Shown: in pieces, positions 1 through 6,570 of the stretch
Layout of the letters: every line of letters starts with the position of its first letter
Numbering within the stretch: the first letter of the stretch is position 1
DNA from: CAZBZG01 sp964496245
GTDB lineage: Bacteria; Planctomycetota; SZUA-567
Direction: 5' to 3'
DNA: 13,085 nucleotides
Assembly (NCBI GenBank): GCA_964496245.1
Contig: CAZBZG010000117.1
Span: 1-13,085 of the forward strand
Notes under the pieces: generated by a model
Seen by the model: the letters and a program-made list of their open reading frames with translations, nothing else
Told to the model about the DNA's origin: nothing
The model's database searches: none
Position numbers and translations under genes: made by a program

Positions 1-1757
1 GGGTGTTCGGTGAGGATCTCATAGAAGGCGTTCGCCGCCCGCTGCTCATCGCCCGCCTGATAGAGGCTCATGGCTCGTCGGTAGCGCGCCCGCGGCACCA
101 GCGCATGCTTGGGAAACGTCTTCATGAGCTGTTCGTAGCGGCCGACGGCTCTGCGATAGTGTTTCTCGCTGGCGTCGTACCACGCGAGCCAGTAGAGCGC
201 TTCGGGCGCCGCTGTGCCGTTGGGGAATCGCTCCAACAGCTGGTCGTAGCATTTGCGCATGTTGGCGTACTGCTTCAGCCAGTAGTAGCAAACCGCCTGC
301 TGGTGCAGGGCGTGTTCACGCAACTCGTCCGGGATGCGCTTCTCGTTCGAGAGCCGCACGTAGACCCGGACCGCAGCCTCGTACGTCTCCGCCTCCATGA
401 GGGCCTGTCCCTGCCCGAGCAGGGCGTCGGAGAGGCGATCGTCATCGGGGAAGTGCTCGACGAAATAGGCGTACGCCTCCGCCGCCTTGGCGTGTTCCTT
501 CAGGGCGCCGTAGGCATACGCCAGATCGTAGGCGGCCTCGCGTTCGTACGCGGCCCCTTCCTCGCGCACGGCCTCCAGACACGTGATCGCCCGCTTCCAC
601 TGCTTCCGCTGCGCGTAGGCCTTTGCGGCGATGTACTCCGGCTCCGCGCGCGAGGCCTTGGGAAAGGCCTTCCGGTAGGCATCGACCGCCTGCAGGACCT
701 CCTCGATCCTCCCGGCGGCCAGCAGCGCCCAGGCGTACTTGCGCCGGGCGTCCTGCTCGTAGCGACCGCCCGACACGCTCCGAAAGGCCGCTTCGGCGGC
801 GTCCGGATCGTCCAGCCTGAGCGACGTCAGGCCGAGGAGGTACTGGGCCTCGTCGTGCAGGGGTTGATGCTTGCCCTGCAGGACCGCGAGCGCGAGCGCC
901 CGGGCGCCCGCGGAGTCGTTCTGGATGTATCGGATCCAGGCGAGTCCGCACCGCGCCTGGGCGCGAAGCCCCGCTTCGTGGGTCTTGTCCTTCATCAGAT
1001 CGACGAAGCAGGAAGCCGCCTCCTCCAGCCGGCCGGCCACGCGCAGTTCCTCGCCTCGCCGGAGAACGGCATCGGGGCGGCGCGCGTGGTCGCCGTGTTG
1101 TTTGGCAAAGGCGGCAAAGAGCTCGGCCGCCTCCACGTGCGCTCCTTGCGCTGCGAGCACCTCCGCCCGCGCGAACAGCGCCTCTGCCGCCATTGGACCG
1201 CTCCGGACCTTCTCCAGGGCCGCCATCGCCTGGGGGTAGTGCTTGAGCGCGTACTCGGCCAAGCCGAGGTAGTAGTTGGCAGCCTGGGGGATTTCGGGAT
1301 CCGCCCCCTTGTGGTTGACCAGCGGGGTCAGCGCCGCCACCGCGTGCGCGTGCCGTCCCAATTCGAAGAGGCAGCACCCGTAGCGCAGACGGGCCACGGG
1401 CGCCTTTTCGTGCTTGGAGTGTTCGGTCAGGTAGGTGTAGAAGTCCTGCGCGGCTTTGGCGTACTGCTCGCGCCGGAACTGCGCTTCGCCGCGCCAGAAG
1501 AGGCCCAGCGGCACGCGCGGATCCTCGGGAAACGCCTCGAGGAACTCGGTGAAGACGTCCACCGACTCTGGGAGGAGTCCACGCGCCAGCAGCCCGCGCG
1601 CGAACTCGAACTGCTGGGTCGACTCGGCGAACGGCTCGGTGCCGGTCGGCTCGGCGGCGGGTTTCGGTTCGTCCGGGGCATCTCCGGCCGGCGCCTGGAA
1701 ACCGAGCGCGCAGACGAAGGCGCCGAAAATGGCGAGCCTACTCCACATCGGCCCCAT
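1..1757 (-). CDS. Secreted tetratricopeptide-repeat protein, third gene of an exbB-exbD operon (3' end outside window)
   Basis: An open frame of 585 complete codons runs off the left edge without a stop, so the C-terminus is missing. The N-terminus has a short charged start, a hydrophobic core (LAIFGAFVCALGF) and an Ala-Gly site near residue 25, which reads as a Sec signal peptide. The remainder is almost entirely tandem TPR-like helical pairs of about 34-38 residues (for example AEALYWLAW-type, YEQLMKTFPKH and AAEAYAYFVEHFPDD units), roughly a dozen or more. The style resembles CpoB/YbgF- and BamD-like periplasmic TPR proteins. I chose the ATG at 1757 because AGGAA lies 7 bases upstream; an in-frame ATG at 1748 is the alternative. 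The start lies inside exbD (20-base overlap), implying translational coupling. Its likely role is a periplasmic scaffold or partner of the Exb motor. The exact function is not recognisable. Confidence 0.85.
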   Translation of the reverse strand, partial: MGPMWSRLAIFGAFVCALGFQAPAGDAPDEPKPAAEPTGTEPFAESTQQFEFARGLLARGLLPESVDVFTEFLEAFPEDPRVPLGLFWRGEAQFRREQYAKAAQDFYTYLTEHSKHEKAPVARLRYGCCLFELGRHAHAVAALTPLVNHKGADPEIPQAANYYLGLAEYALKHYPQAMAALEKVRSGPMAAEALFARAEVLAAQGAHVEAAELFAAFAKQHGDHARRPDAVLRRGEELRVAGRLEEAASCFVDLMKDKTHEAGLRAQARCGLAWIRYIQNDSAGARALALAVLQGKHQPLHDEAQYLLGLTSLRLDDPDAAEAAFRSVSGGRYEQDARRKYAWALLAAGRIEEVLQAVDAYRKAFPKASRAEPEYIAAKAYAQRKQWKRAITCLEAVREEGAAYEREAAYDLAYAYGALKEHAKAAEAYAYFVEHFPDDDRLSDALLGQGQALMEAETYEAAVRVYVRLSNEKRIPDELREHALHQQAVCYYWLKQYANMRKCYDQLLERFPNGTAAPEALYWLAWYDASEKHYRRAVGRYEQLMKTFPKHALVPRARYRRAMSLYQAGDEQRAANAFYEILTEH

Positions 1758-2184
1758 CCATCTCTTCCTGAGAGAGCGTGCTGAAGAAGACGCGACGGAC
1801 ACGGGCATGCCGGCAGATGTCCATGACGCGGACGACATGCCTGTGATCGCAGGCACCATCGGCGCGGATGATCACCCCCGGGTTGCCGCCCGAGGCATCG
1901 GCGAACTCGGTCAGGGTCTGAAGCCGCCGCTCCAGATACGCGGGGCTCCGCTCCTTGCGATACAGAAAGATCTTTCCCTCCGCGTTCAAGTCTACCACGA
2001 TATCGCGCATGGAGCGCTTGGGTTCCGCGCCCGCGCTGGCCTCCGGCAGTTCGATGTCCAGCAACCGCTCGTGCTGCTGGACTGCATAGGTGGCCACGAA
2101 GAAGACGAGCAGGATGAACACGATGTCGATCATGGGCGCGATCTGGAATCGGGCTTCCGATTCTTCGCGGCCGAAAAAGTGCAT
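1738..2184 (-). CDS. exbD: ExbD/TolR-family biopolymer transport protein
   Basis: A 148-residue protein of the normal ExbD/TolR size. A short cytoplasmic N-terminus is followed by one membrane segment at about residues 15-36 (IAPMIDIVFILLVFFVATYA). This includes the family's conserved Asp (Asp20, in PMIDIVF), which carries protons through the ExbB/ExbD channel. The rest is a periplasmic domain with the usual pattern of a strand (DIVVDLNAEGKIFL), a helix and GVIIRAD, where the family expects a V-x-I-x-A/G-D signature. GGGAG lies 7 bases before the ATG at 2184. Its gene follows exbB by 87 bases and overlaps the TPR gene at its end. With ExbB it should form an inner-membrane complex that uses the proton gradient to drive an envelope process. 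The family is firm; ExbD versus TolR cannot be settled, since no TonB or TolA is present. Confidence 0.93.
   Translation of the reverse strand: MHFFGREESEARFQIAPMIDIVFILLVFFVATYAVQQHERLLDIELPEASAGAEPKRSMRDIVVDLNAEGKIFLYRKERSPAYLERRLQTLTEFADASGGNPGVIIRADGACDHRHVVRVMDICRHARVRRVFFSTLSQEEMDGADVE
1765..1769 (-). promoter_or_regulatory. Ribosome binding site deciding the TPR gene start
   Basis: AGGAA on the minus strand sits 7 bases before the ATG at 1757 and inside the exbD coding sequence. It favours that ATG over the in-frame ATG at 1748, for which the same site would be 16 bases away. Confidence 0.55.
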
Positions 2185-2271
2185 CGAGGTTCTCCCGTGG
2201 CAGAGGGGCGCAACCGACCGGGGAAGGCATCGCAGGCAATGCCGACGCCACGCGGAGAGAGCGGGACCGGA

Positions 2272-3000
2272 TTACTTCATCTCGCCGATGGCGGCCACGA
2301 CCTCCTCCGAAGCGATCTCCACCTCATCGGAGATGCGTCCCACGCGCGACAGGCATAGGTAGTAGACCCCCATCACGGGAATGCCGACGAGCAACCCCAT
2401 CGCGGTCGTGCTCATGGCCTGCCCAATGGCACTCGACATCATCAATGTCTTCGATCCCTGCTCGATCTCCTCGGCCCCCATGACTTGAAAGGCGCGCATC
2501 AGCCCCAGCACGGTTCCCAGAAGCCCCAGCATGGGGGAGAGCACGCCGATGTTGGCGAGATAGGTGGCCTCCTGCCGCAGGCCGCCGATCACGCGTCGGC
2601 CGGCTCCCTCCACGGCCTGGTGAATGCGTTCGACCGGGTGATCGTGGAGCTTCAGTCCCGGCAGGATCGCGCGGGCAAACAGGGCCGGACTCTCCTCGGC
2701 ACGCCGCTGGGCCGCCTCGAAATCCCGGGAGGCGACATCGTCCAGCAGATGCCGCAGCAAGGGGCCGGGAACCACGAGGCTCGAGCGCGTGGAAAGGAGC
2801 AGGTGAAAGCAGAGAAAGAGCGCCAGGAACGCCAGCACCGCAAAGATCACGGTGATGAGGGGGCTGCAGGCATAGCCCCAGACGAGCATATCGAGAAACG
2901 TGGTGCCCTCGGACGGGCCTTCGGCCTCGGCCGCCCGGCCGACGTCGCCCGCAAGGAACATCACCACGAACCCCACGAATCCCAGGCCTCGGTGCAGCAC
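2272..3000 (-). CDS. exbB: MotA/TolQ/ExbB-family proton channel protein with N-terminal signal peptide
   Basis: A 242-residue protein. Residues 1-23 look like a cleavable signal sequence (GLGFVGFVVMFLAGDVGRAA). Three membrane segments follow: about 46-69, 148-173 and 195-217. The second contains the family hallmark NIGVLSPMLGLLGTVLG (150-166), and the third carries the conserved Thr-rich stretch (AMSTTAMGLLVGIPVM). The cytoplasmic region between segments 1 and 2 is helical and charged. ExbB/TolQ pentamers surround an ExbD/TolR dimer and couple proton flow to work in the periplasm. The start is GTG at 3000: AGGAG lies exactly 6 bases upstream, and I found no suitable in-frame ATG upstream within the leader. 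It is first in the minus-strand operon exbB-exbD-TPR, preceded by a near-consensus promoter. A signal-bearing ExbB is less usual than the E. coli form but is known in other phyla. Confidence 0.93.
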   Translation of the reverse strand: MLHRGLGFVGFVVMFLAGDVGRAAEAEGPSEGTTFLDMLVWGYACSPLITVIFAVLAFLALFLCFHLLLSTRSSLVVPGPLLRHLLDDVASRDFEAAQRRAEESPALFARAILPGLKLHDHPVERIHQAVEGAGRRVIGGLRQEATYLANIGVLSPMLGLLGTVLGLMRAFQVMGAEEIEQGSKTLMMSSAIGQAMSTTAMGLLVGIPVMGVYYLCLSRVGRISDEVEIASEEVVAAIGEMK

Positions 3001-3006
3001 AACCTG

Positions 3007-3011
3007 CTCCT
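3007..3011 (-). promoter_or_regulatory. Ribosome binding site supporting the GTG start of exbB
   Basis: AGGAG on the minus strand, 6 bases before the GTG at 3000. The strong match and ideal spacing make the GTG the likely initiation codon. Confidence 0.65.
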
Positions 3012-3049
3012 GGATGCAGCAGACCCCCAGCGTTGTCCTCTCACTGCCA

Positions 3050-3077
3050 ATGGTAGGGAGCGGCCCAAACGTGTCAA
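3050..3077 (-). promoter_or_regulatory. Putative sigma70-type promoter of the exbB operon
   Basis: On the minus strand, a perfect TTGACA (3077-3072) is followed after 16 bases by TACCAT (3055-3050), which matches TATAAT at four of six positions. Transcription would start near 3043, about 40 bases before the GTG of exbB. The -35 box is consensus. The -10 box is only fair, and the promoter code of this organism is unknown. Confidence 0.45.
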
Positions 3078-3098
3078 GAGAGAAGTGGATGAGCGCCG

Positions 3099-3141
3099 CC
3101 CCGTGTCCGCCGCAAGACCCGCCCCCTCCGGCGGACCGGGG
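3099..3141. repeat. Strong imperfect inverted repeat (hairpin) between divergent promoters
   Basis: The left arm CCCCG-T-GTCCGCCG (3099-3112) pairs with the right arm CGGCGGAC-CGGGG (3129-3141). This gives 13 base pairs with a single bulged T at 3104 and a 16-base loop. No T-run follows on either strand, so it does not look like a classic intrinsic terminator. It lies upstream of both candidate promoters and could be a regulator binding site or a structural element. Confidence 0.5.
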
Positions 3142-3184
3142 AAGCAGAGCGGCGCCTGCTCGCTCGGCTTCCCGGACGCCCGGC

Positions 3185-3212
3185 TTGCCTCGGAACGGTC
3201 AAACGCTATGAT
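3185..3212 (+). promoter_or_regulatory. Putative promoter of the ketosynthase gene
   Basis: TTGCCT (3185-3190) is followed by TATGAT (3207-3212) after 16 bases. The matches to the sigma70 consensus are four and five of six. A start near 3219 would leave a leader of about 86 bases before the ATG at 3305. Confidence 0.35.
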
Positions 3213-3304
3213 GGTGGGGGCCGGACGGTCCAACCGCCCGCAGGATCGGCCACGTCCGGAGAAGCGGCGCTGGCGGGAGGCGCGGGCAGCCGGAGGAGAG
3301 GACC

Positions 3305-4465
3305 ATGGAGACCTGGATCACAGGCATCGGCATCGTCTCCCCGTACGGAGTCGGACGCGAGATCTTCTGGAACGGCGTCCGCAACGGCATAGACGCCCTG
3401 CGACCCATCCAGCGTTTCGATCCGTCCCCCTACCGGAACACACTGGGCGGCGAAGTGCCCGACTTCCACGCGGGCGGCATGGAGCGTGCGGCCGCGTTCG
3501 CCGTACAGGCTGCGCGCGAAGCCGCGGAGGATGCGCGTCTGGACGCCAGCGAATCCTCCCTCGGGCTGATCCTGGCCACCAATTTCGGCGGCACGGAATG
3601 CGCCGAAGCCGCGTTCCGCGCCCGCGCGCTGCAGGAGCCCGCTTCCCCTGACCTCTCCGCCTACCTGCCCACGCACACGCTCGCTGCCGTGCGAGAGGCG
3701 CTCTCGCTCGCCGGCCCCGAAGCCGCGCTGAGCCTCTCGTGCGCCAGCGGGGCCGCAGCGCTCGCCACGGCCCTCGAATGGATCCGGGCGGGCCGTGCGG
3801 CCCTGGCGCTGGCCGGCGGATTCGACGAACTCGCCGAATCCACGGTCGCCGGCCTGTCGGCGCTGCGCGCCATCTCCAAGGATACGATCCGCCCGTTCGA
3901 CAAGAACCGATCCGGGACGATCTTCTCCGAAGGGGCAGGCGTGTTCGTCGTCGAATCCGCGGAGCACGCCCGGGCGCGCGGGGCCCGGCCCTATTGCCGG
4001 CTGGCAGGCCGCGGCGTCAACAACGATGCCTTTCACATGACCGCCCCGGAGAAAACCGGCCGCGGCATCGCCGCCGTCATGCGGATGGCGATGGACGATG
4101 CCGCGGTGGAGCCGCAGAGCATCGCGCATCTCAACTGCCACGGCACGGGAACGCGGTACAACGATCAGATCGAAACCCTTGCCATCAAGGAGGTCTTCGG
4201 CGCACATGCGGGCCGCCTCGTGCTCACGGCCAACAAGAGTCTCTTCGGACATGCCATGGGCGCGGCCGGCGCGCTGGAAGCCGCGGCCACGTGTCTCTCC
4301 ATCCGGGACAGCGTGGTGCCGCCCACCATCCACTGCAAGGAGCGGGATCCGGACCTCGACCTCGATGTCTGCTTCGACCGCGCCCGGCCCATGGACATTC
4401 CCCTGGCCATGACCAACTCCTATGGGTTGGGCGGTACCAACGCCTCGCTGATCCTCATGCGCTAG
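3305..4465 (+). CDS. FabF-like beta-ketoacyl-ACP synthase (ketosynthase II type)
   Basis: A 386-residue thiolase-fold condensing enzyme that would catalyse decarboxylative Claisen condensation of malonyl-ACP with an acyl chain in the cytoplasm. The whole catalytic set is visible: nucleophile Cys146 (SLSCASGAAAL), His279 (NCHGTGTRYND) and His316 (NKSLFGHAMGAAG), with Lys311 beside it. The PFDKNRSG and SEGAG motifs (197-212) and the C-terminal NSYGLGGTNASL glycine loop are typical of the FabF family. At 386 residues it is somewhat shorter than E. coli FabF (412). GGAGG lies 8 bases before the ATG at 3305. No acyl carrier protein, ketoreductase, dehydratase or acyltransferase gene is within the window, so whether it serves primary fatty acid synthesis or a specialised product such as an aryl polyene or polyketide is open. 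It is first in a plus-strand series, 192 bases before the DUF58 gene. Confidence 0.9.
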   Translation: METWITGIGIVSPYGVGREIFWNGVRNGIDALRPIQRFDPSPYRNTLGGEVPDFHAGGMERAAAFAVQAAREAAEDARLDASESSLGLILATNFGGTECAEAAFRARALQEPASPDLSAYLPTHTLAAVREALSLAGPEAALSLSCASGAAALATALEWIRAGRAALALAGGFDELAESTVAGLSALRAISKDTIRPFDKNRSGTIFSEGAGVFVVESAEHARARGARPYCRLAGRGVNNDAFHMTAPEKTGRGIAAVMRMAMDDAAVEPQSIAHLNCHGTGTRYNDQIETLAIKEVFGAHAGRLVLTANKSLFGHAMGAAGALEAAATCLSIRDSVVPPTIHCKERDPDLDLDVCFDRARPMDIPLAMTNSYGLGGTNASLILMR

Positions 4466-4657
4466 GGCTTGAGGCCTTGCTGCTGGCGACGCGGAGCGCG
4501 CATCCTCCGCCCGGGTCACGCAATGACACGGTTCGCGCGGGCGCCGTCATGCCGCTGCCGGGCCTGCCAGGTTGGCTGAACCAACGCCGCGTCTCCAGCG
4601 CTCTCGCAGAAGGAAGAGATGCGGCCAGGAAGACAAGCGTGAGCCCAGGGAGCCCCC
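4466..4657. other. Spacer between the ketosynthase and DUF58 genes
   Basis: These 192 bases hold no credible gene. I see no strong promoter or terminator: the only dyad is a 5-base stem (GTTGG/CCAAC, 4571-4585). The two flanking genes may or may not share a transcript. Confidence 0.5.
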
Positions 4658-5569
4658 ATGAAGCCAGGCGCGCCAACGCCGCGAAACGCCCGCCCGCGCC
4701 TGCGGGATCTCTCGCTCGGCACGGACTTCCTCCGCCGACTCGAGAGTCTCACCGTGGCCGCCGGCCGGCTTCTCGCCACCGGCGGCATCGCCACGCGGGC
4801 GGGCACCGTGCGCGGCGGACGCGTCGAGTTCCTCGAGCACCGCGGCTACGTGGAAGGCGACGACGTTCGCGACCTCGACTGGAACGTCTACGGACGCCTG
4901 AACGAACTCTTCGTCAAGGTCTTCGGCGCCGAACGCGAGAAGCGCGTGCACATCCTGCTCGACCTCTCGCCCAGCATGGGAGCCGTGCCCGGCAAGGAGC
5001 TCTTCGCCTGCCGCCTGGCCTCGGCCCTCGCCCACGTGGCCCTGGCCGGCGGCGACACGGTCGAACTCCTCCCCACGGGGGCGGGCTCTCCCCCGCCTGC
5101 CCGGAAGGGCCTGCGCGCGTCCCGCGAACTCATCGGCTTCCTCGAGCGCCAGCCGCCGGGCGGGCCAGTCGACTGGGCGACCGAGGTGGAGCGCTTCACG
5201 GCCGAGCGCCGTCTACCCGGCGCCACGGTGGTGATCAGCGACTTCTGGACGGAGGGAGCCGTCCAGGCACTCGCCGCGCTTCCCCGACACCGTCAGGAGG
5301 TGAGCCTGCTCCATACCTTGACGCCGGAGGAACTCCGCCCCCCGCTCGCGGGCAACCTCCGCCTCGAGGACGCGGAGACGGGCGAAGAGGTTTCCCTGGC
5401 GCTCGGCTCGCGCGATCTTGACGCCTACAGCCGCTCTGTGGAGAATCACATTACCACCTTGGCCGCCAGCGCGCGCCGGCACGGCATGCGGCACCTGCTC
5501 TGCCAGACCGATCGGCCATTCGAGCACACGGTGCTGATCTACCTCCGCCGGGGCGGCCTGCTGCGGTAG
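4658..5569 (+). CDS. DUF58 domain-containing protein
   Basis: A 303-residue protein matching the DUF58 family (PF01882) over most of its length. The signature runs from about residue 58 to 107: FLEHRGYVEGDDVRDLDWN, then RLNELFVKVF, AEREKRV and ILLDLSPSM. The last is the first strand of a von Willebrand A-like fold with a DxSxS metal-site motif (Asp102, Ser104, Ser106). A second acidic strand, VVISDFW, follows at 191-197. No membrane segment is evident, so it should be cytoplasmic. DUF58 proteins usually sit beside a MoxR-type AAA ATPase and VWA membrane proteins and are thought to act in assembly or stress functions. None of those partners is visible here. AGGGAG stands 5 bases before the ATG. 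The gene lies between a ketosynthase and purU, 61 bases ahead of the latter. The family is sure; the function is not known. Confidence 0.9.
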   Translation: MKPGAPTPRNARPRLRDLSLGTDFLRRLESLTVAAGRLLATGGIATRAGTVRGGRVEFLEHRGYVEGDDVRDLDWNVYGRLNELFVKVFGAEREKRVHILLDLSPSMGAVPGKELFACRLASALAHVALAGGDTVELLPTGAGSPPPARKGLRASRELIGFLERQPPGGPVDWATEVERFTAERRLPGATVVISDFWTEGAVQALAALPRHRQEVSLLHTLTPEELRPPLAGNLRLEDAETGEEVSLALGSRDLDAYSRSVENHITTLAASARRHGMRHLLCQTDRPFEHTVLIYLRRGGLLR

Positions 5570-5630
5570 CGCATCCCAGCGGCCGGGAAGGCATCCGCGC
5601 CCGGGGGACCAGATGCGAAGGGACGACTCG

Positions 5631-6485
5631 ATGAGCAACGCCATTCTGCTCTGCCGCTGCACGGACCGCACGGGCATCGTGGCCACCCTCACGAACTTCG
5701 TGGCTGAGTATAGGGGCAACATCATCGACCTCGATCAGCACTCGGACGAGGATTCGGGCCGCTTCTTCATGCGTCTCGTCTGGTCCATGGACGGATTCGC
5801 CCTCACCCACGAGGAACTGCCCGCCGCGCTCGACATCGTGGCCAAGAAATTCAACGACATGCACTGGGACCTCGCCTTCCACCACGAACGACCGCGCGTC
5901 GCCGTCCTCTGCTCGAAGACGCCGCACTGCCTGGCCGATCTCCTGCTGCGCCAGCAGATGGGAGAACTCGAGGGCGACATCGCCGTGGTGGTCAGCAATC
6001 ACGAGACGCTCCGCTATATGGCCACCAGCCACGGGATCCCCTACGAATGCGTGCCGGTCACCAAGGAAACCAAGCCCGCCGCCGAGACCCGGCAGCAGGC
6101 GATTCTCAAGCAATACGACATCGACCTCGTGGTGCTCGCCCGCTACATGCAGATCCTGTCGCCCGACTTCGTCGGCCGGTGGTCCGGCCGGATCATCAAT
6201 ATCCACCACTCCTTCCTGCCCGCCTTTGCCGGCGCCAAGCCGTATCACCAGGCAAAGGCGCGCGGCGTCAAGGTCATCGGCGCCACCGCGCACTACGTCA
6301 CTGCAGAGCTCGACCAGGGCCCCATCATCGCACAGGATGTGACGCGGGTCAGCCACAAGGACGCCGTGGCCGACATGATCCGCAAGGGGCGCGACCTCGA
6401 ACGGCAGGTGCTGGCGCGCGCCGTCCGCCTGCACCTGGCCCGCCGCGTGCTGGTCGAGAGCAACCGCACCATCGTCTTCGCTTGA
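5631..6485 (+). CDS. purU: Formyltetrahydrofolate deformylase
   Basis: A 284-residue enzyme, close to E. coli PurU (280). It hydrolyses 10-formyltetrahydrofolate to tetrahydrofolate and formate, balancing one-carbon pools and supplying formate for purine synthesis. Residues 1-85 form an ACT regulatory domain (AILLCRCTDRTGIVATLTNF). Residues from about 88 form the formyltransferase-type catalytic domain. NIHHSFLPAFAGAKPYHQA (190-208) contains the catalytic Asn190 and His192. GATAHYVTAELDQGPII (217-233) supplies the catalytic Asp228. HHSF and YHQA are typical of PurU rather than of PurN. I chose the ATG at 5631 because AAGGGA precedes it by 7 bases and the protein then begins like its family. 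An ATG at 5613 would add six residues. It is last in the plus-strand series and convergent with the methyltransferase gene. Confidence 0.94.
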   Translation: MSNAILLCRCTDRTGIVATLTNFVAEYRGNIIDLDQHSDEDSGRFFMRLVWSMDGFALTHEELPAALDIVAKKFNDMHWDLAFHHERPRVAVLCSKTPHCLADLLLRQQMGELEGDIAVVVSNHETLRYMATSHGIPYECVPVTKETKPAAETRQQAILKQYDIDLVVLARYMQILSPDFVGRWSGRIINIHHSFLPAFAGAKPYHQAKARGVKVIGATAHYVTAELDQGPIIAQDVTRVSHKDAVADMIRKGRDLERQVLARAVRLHLARRVLVESNRTIVFA

Positions 6486-6511
6486 TCCGCAGAAGAGGCA
6501 CGACGGCGGGG

Positions 6512-6534
6512 CACGGCCAACGAAACCGGCCGTG
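6512..6534. terminator. Possible bidirectional terminator hairpin between convergent genes
   Basis: CACGGCC (6512-6518) and GGCCGTG (6528-6534) form a perfect 7-base-pair stem around a 9-base loop. It lies between the purU stop (6485) and the methyltransferase stop (6571). No T-tract follows on either strand, so intrinsic termination is only a suggestion from position and structure. Confidence 0.35.
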
Positions 6535-6570
6535 GCACCCGGCGCGCTGCAGTCGCGTGGGGGGGCGGCC

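Larger units (their letters stand above)
3001..3304. other. Divergent intergenic region between exbB and the ketosynthase gene
   Basis: This 304-base stretch separates two genes read outward. It holds a candidate promoter for each strand, the ribosome binding sites of both genes, and a long inverted repeat between the two promoters. I see no convincing small gene or RNA gene in it. Open frames crossing it in both directions lack a credible start and are shadows of the neighbouring genes. Confidence 0.7.

Noticed and set aside
3..1784. A long plus-strand open frame (593 codons) opposite the TPR gene
   Set aside because: It is the antisense shadow of a TPR-coding frame in GC-rich DNA. It has no ribosome binding site and no recognisable domain, and its composition is Arg/Gly/Leu-rich, as expected of such shadows.
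2485..4519. Overlapping open frames on both strands across exbB, the divergent spacer and the ketosynthase gene
   Set aside because: They lack family signatures and good starts, and they lie opposite or out of frame with genes whose catalytic or membrane motifs are unmistakable.
4571..4585. Small inverted repeat GTTGG/CCAAC in the ketosynthase-DUF58 spacer
   Set aside because: A 5-base stem with a 5-base loop and no T-run is too weak to call a terminator or operator.
3739..5421. A 560-codon plus-strand frame spanning the ketosynthase and DUF58 genes
   Set aside because: It runs out of frame through two well-supported genes and encodes an Arg/Pro-rich, low-complexity product.
5451..6434. A minus-strand frame of 327 codons opposite purU
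   Set aside because: It is the antisense shadow of a clearly conserved enzyme and shows no motif of its own.
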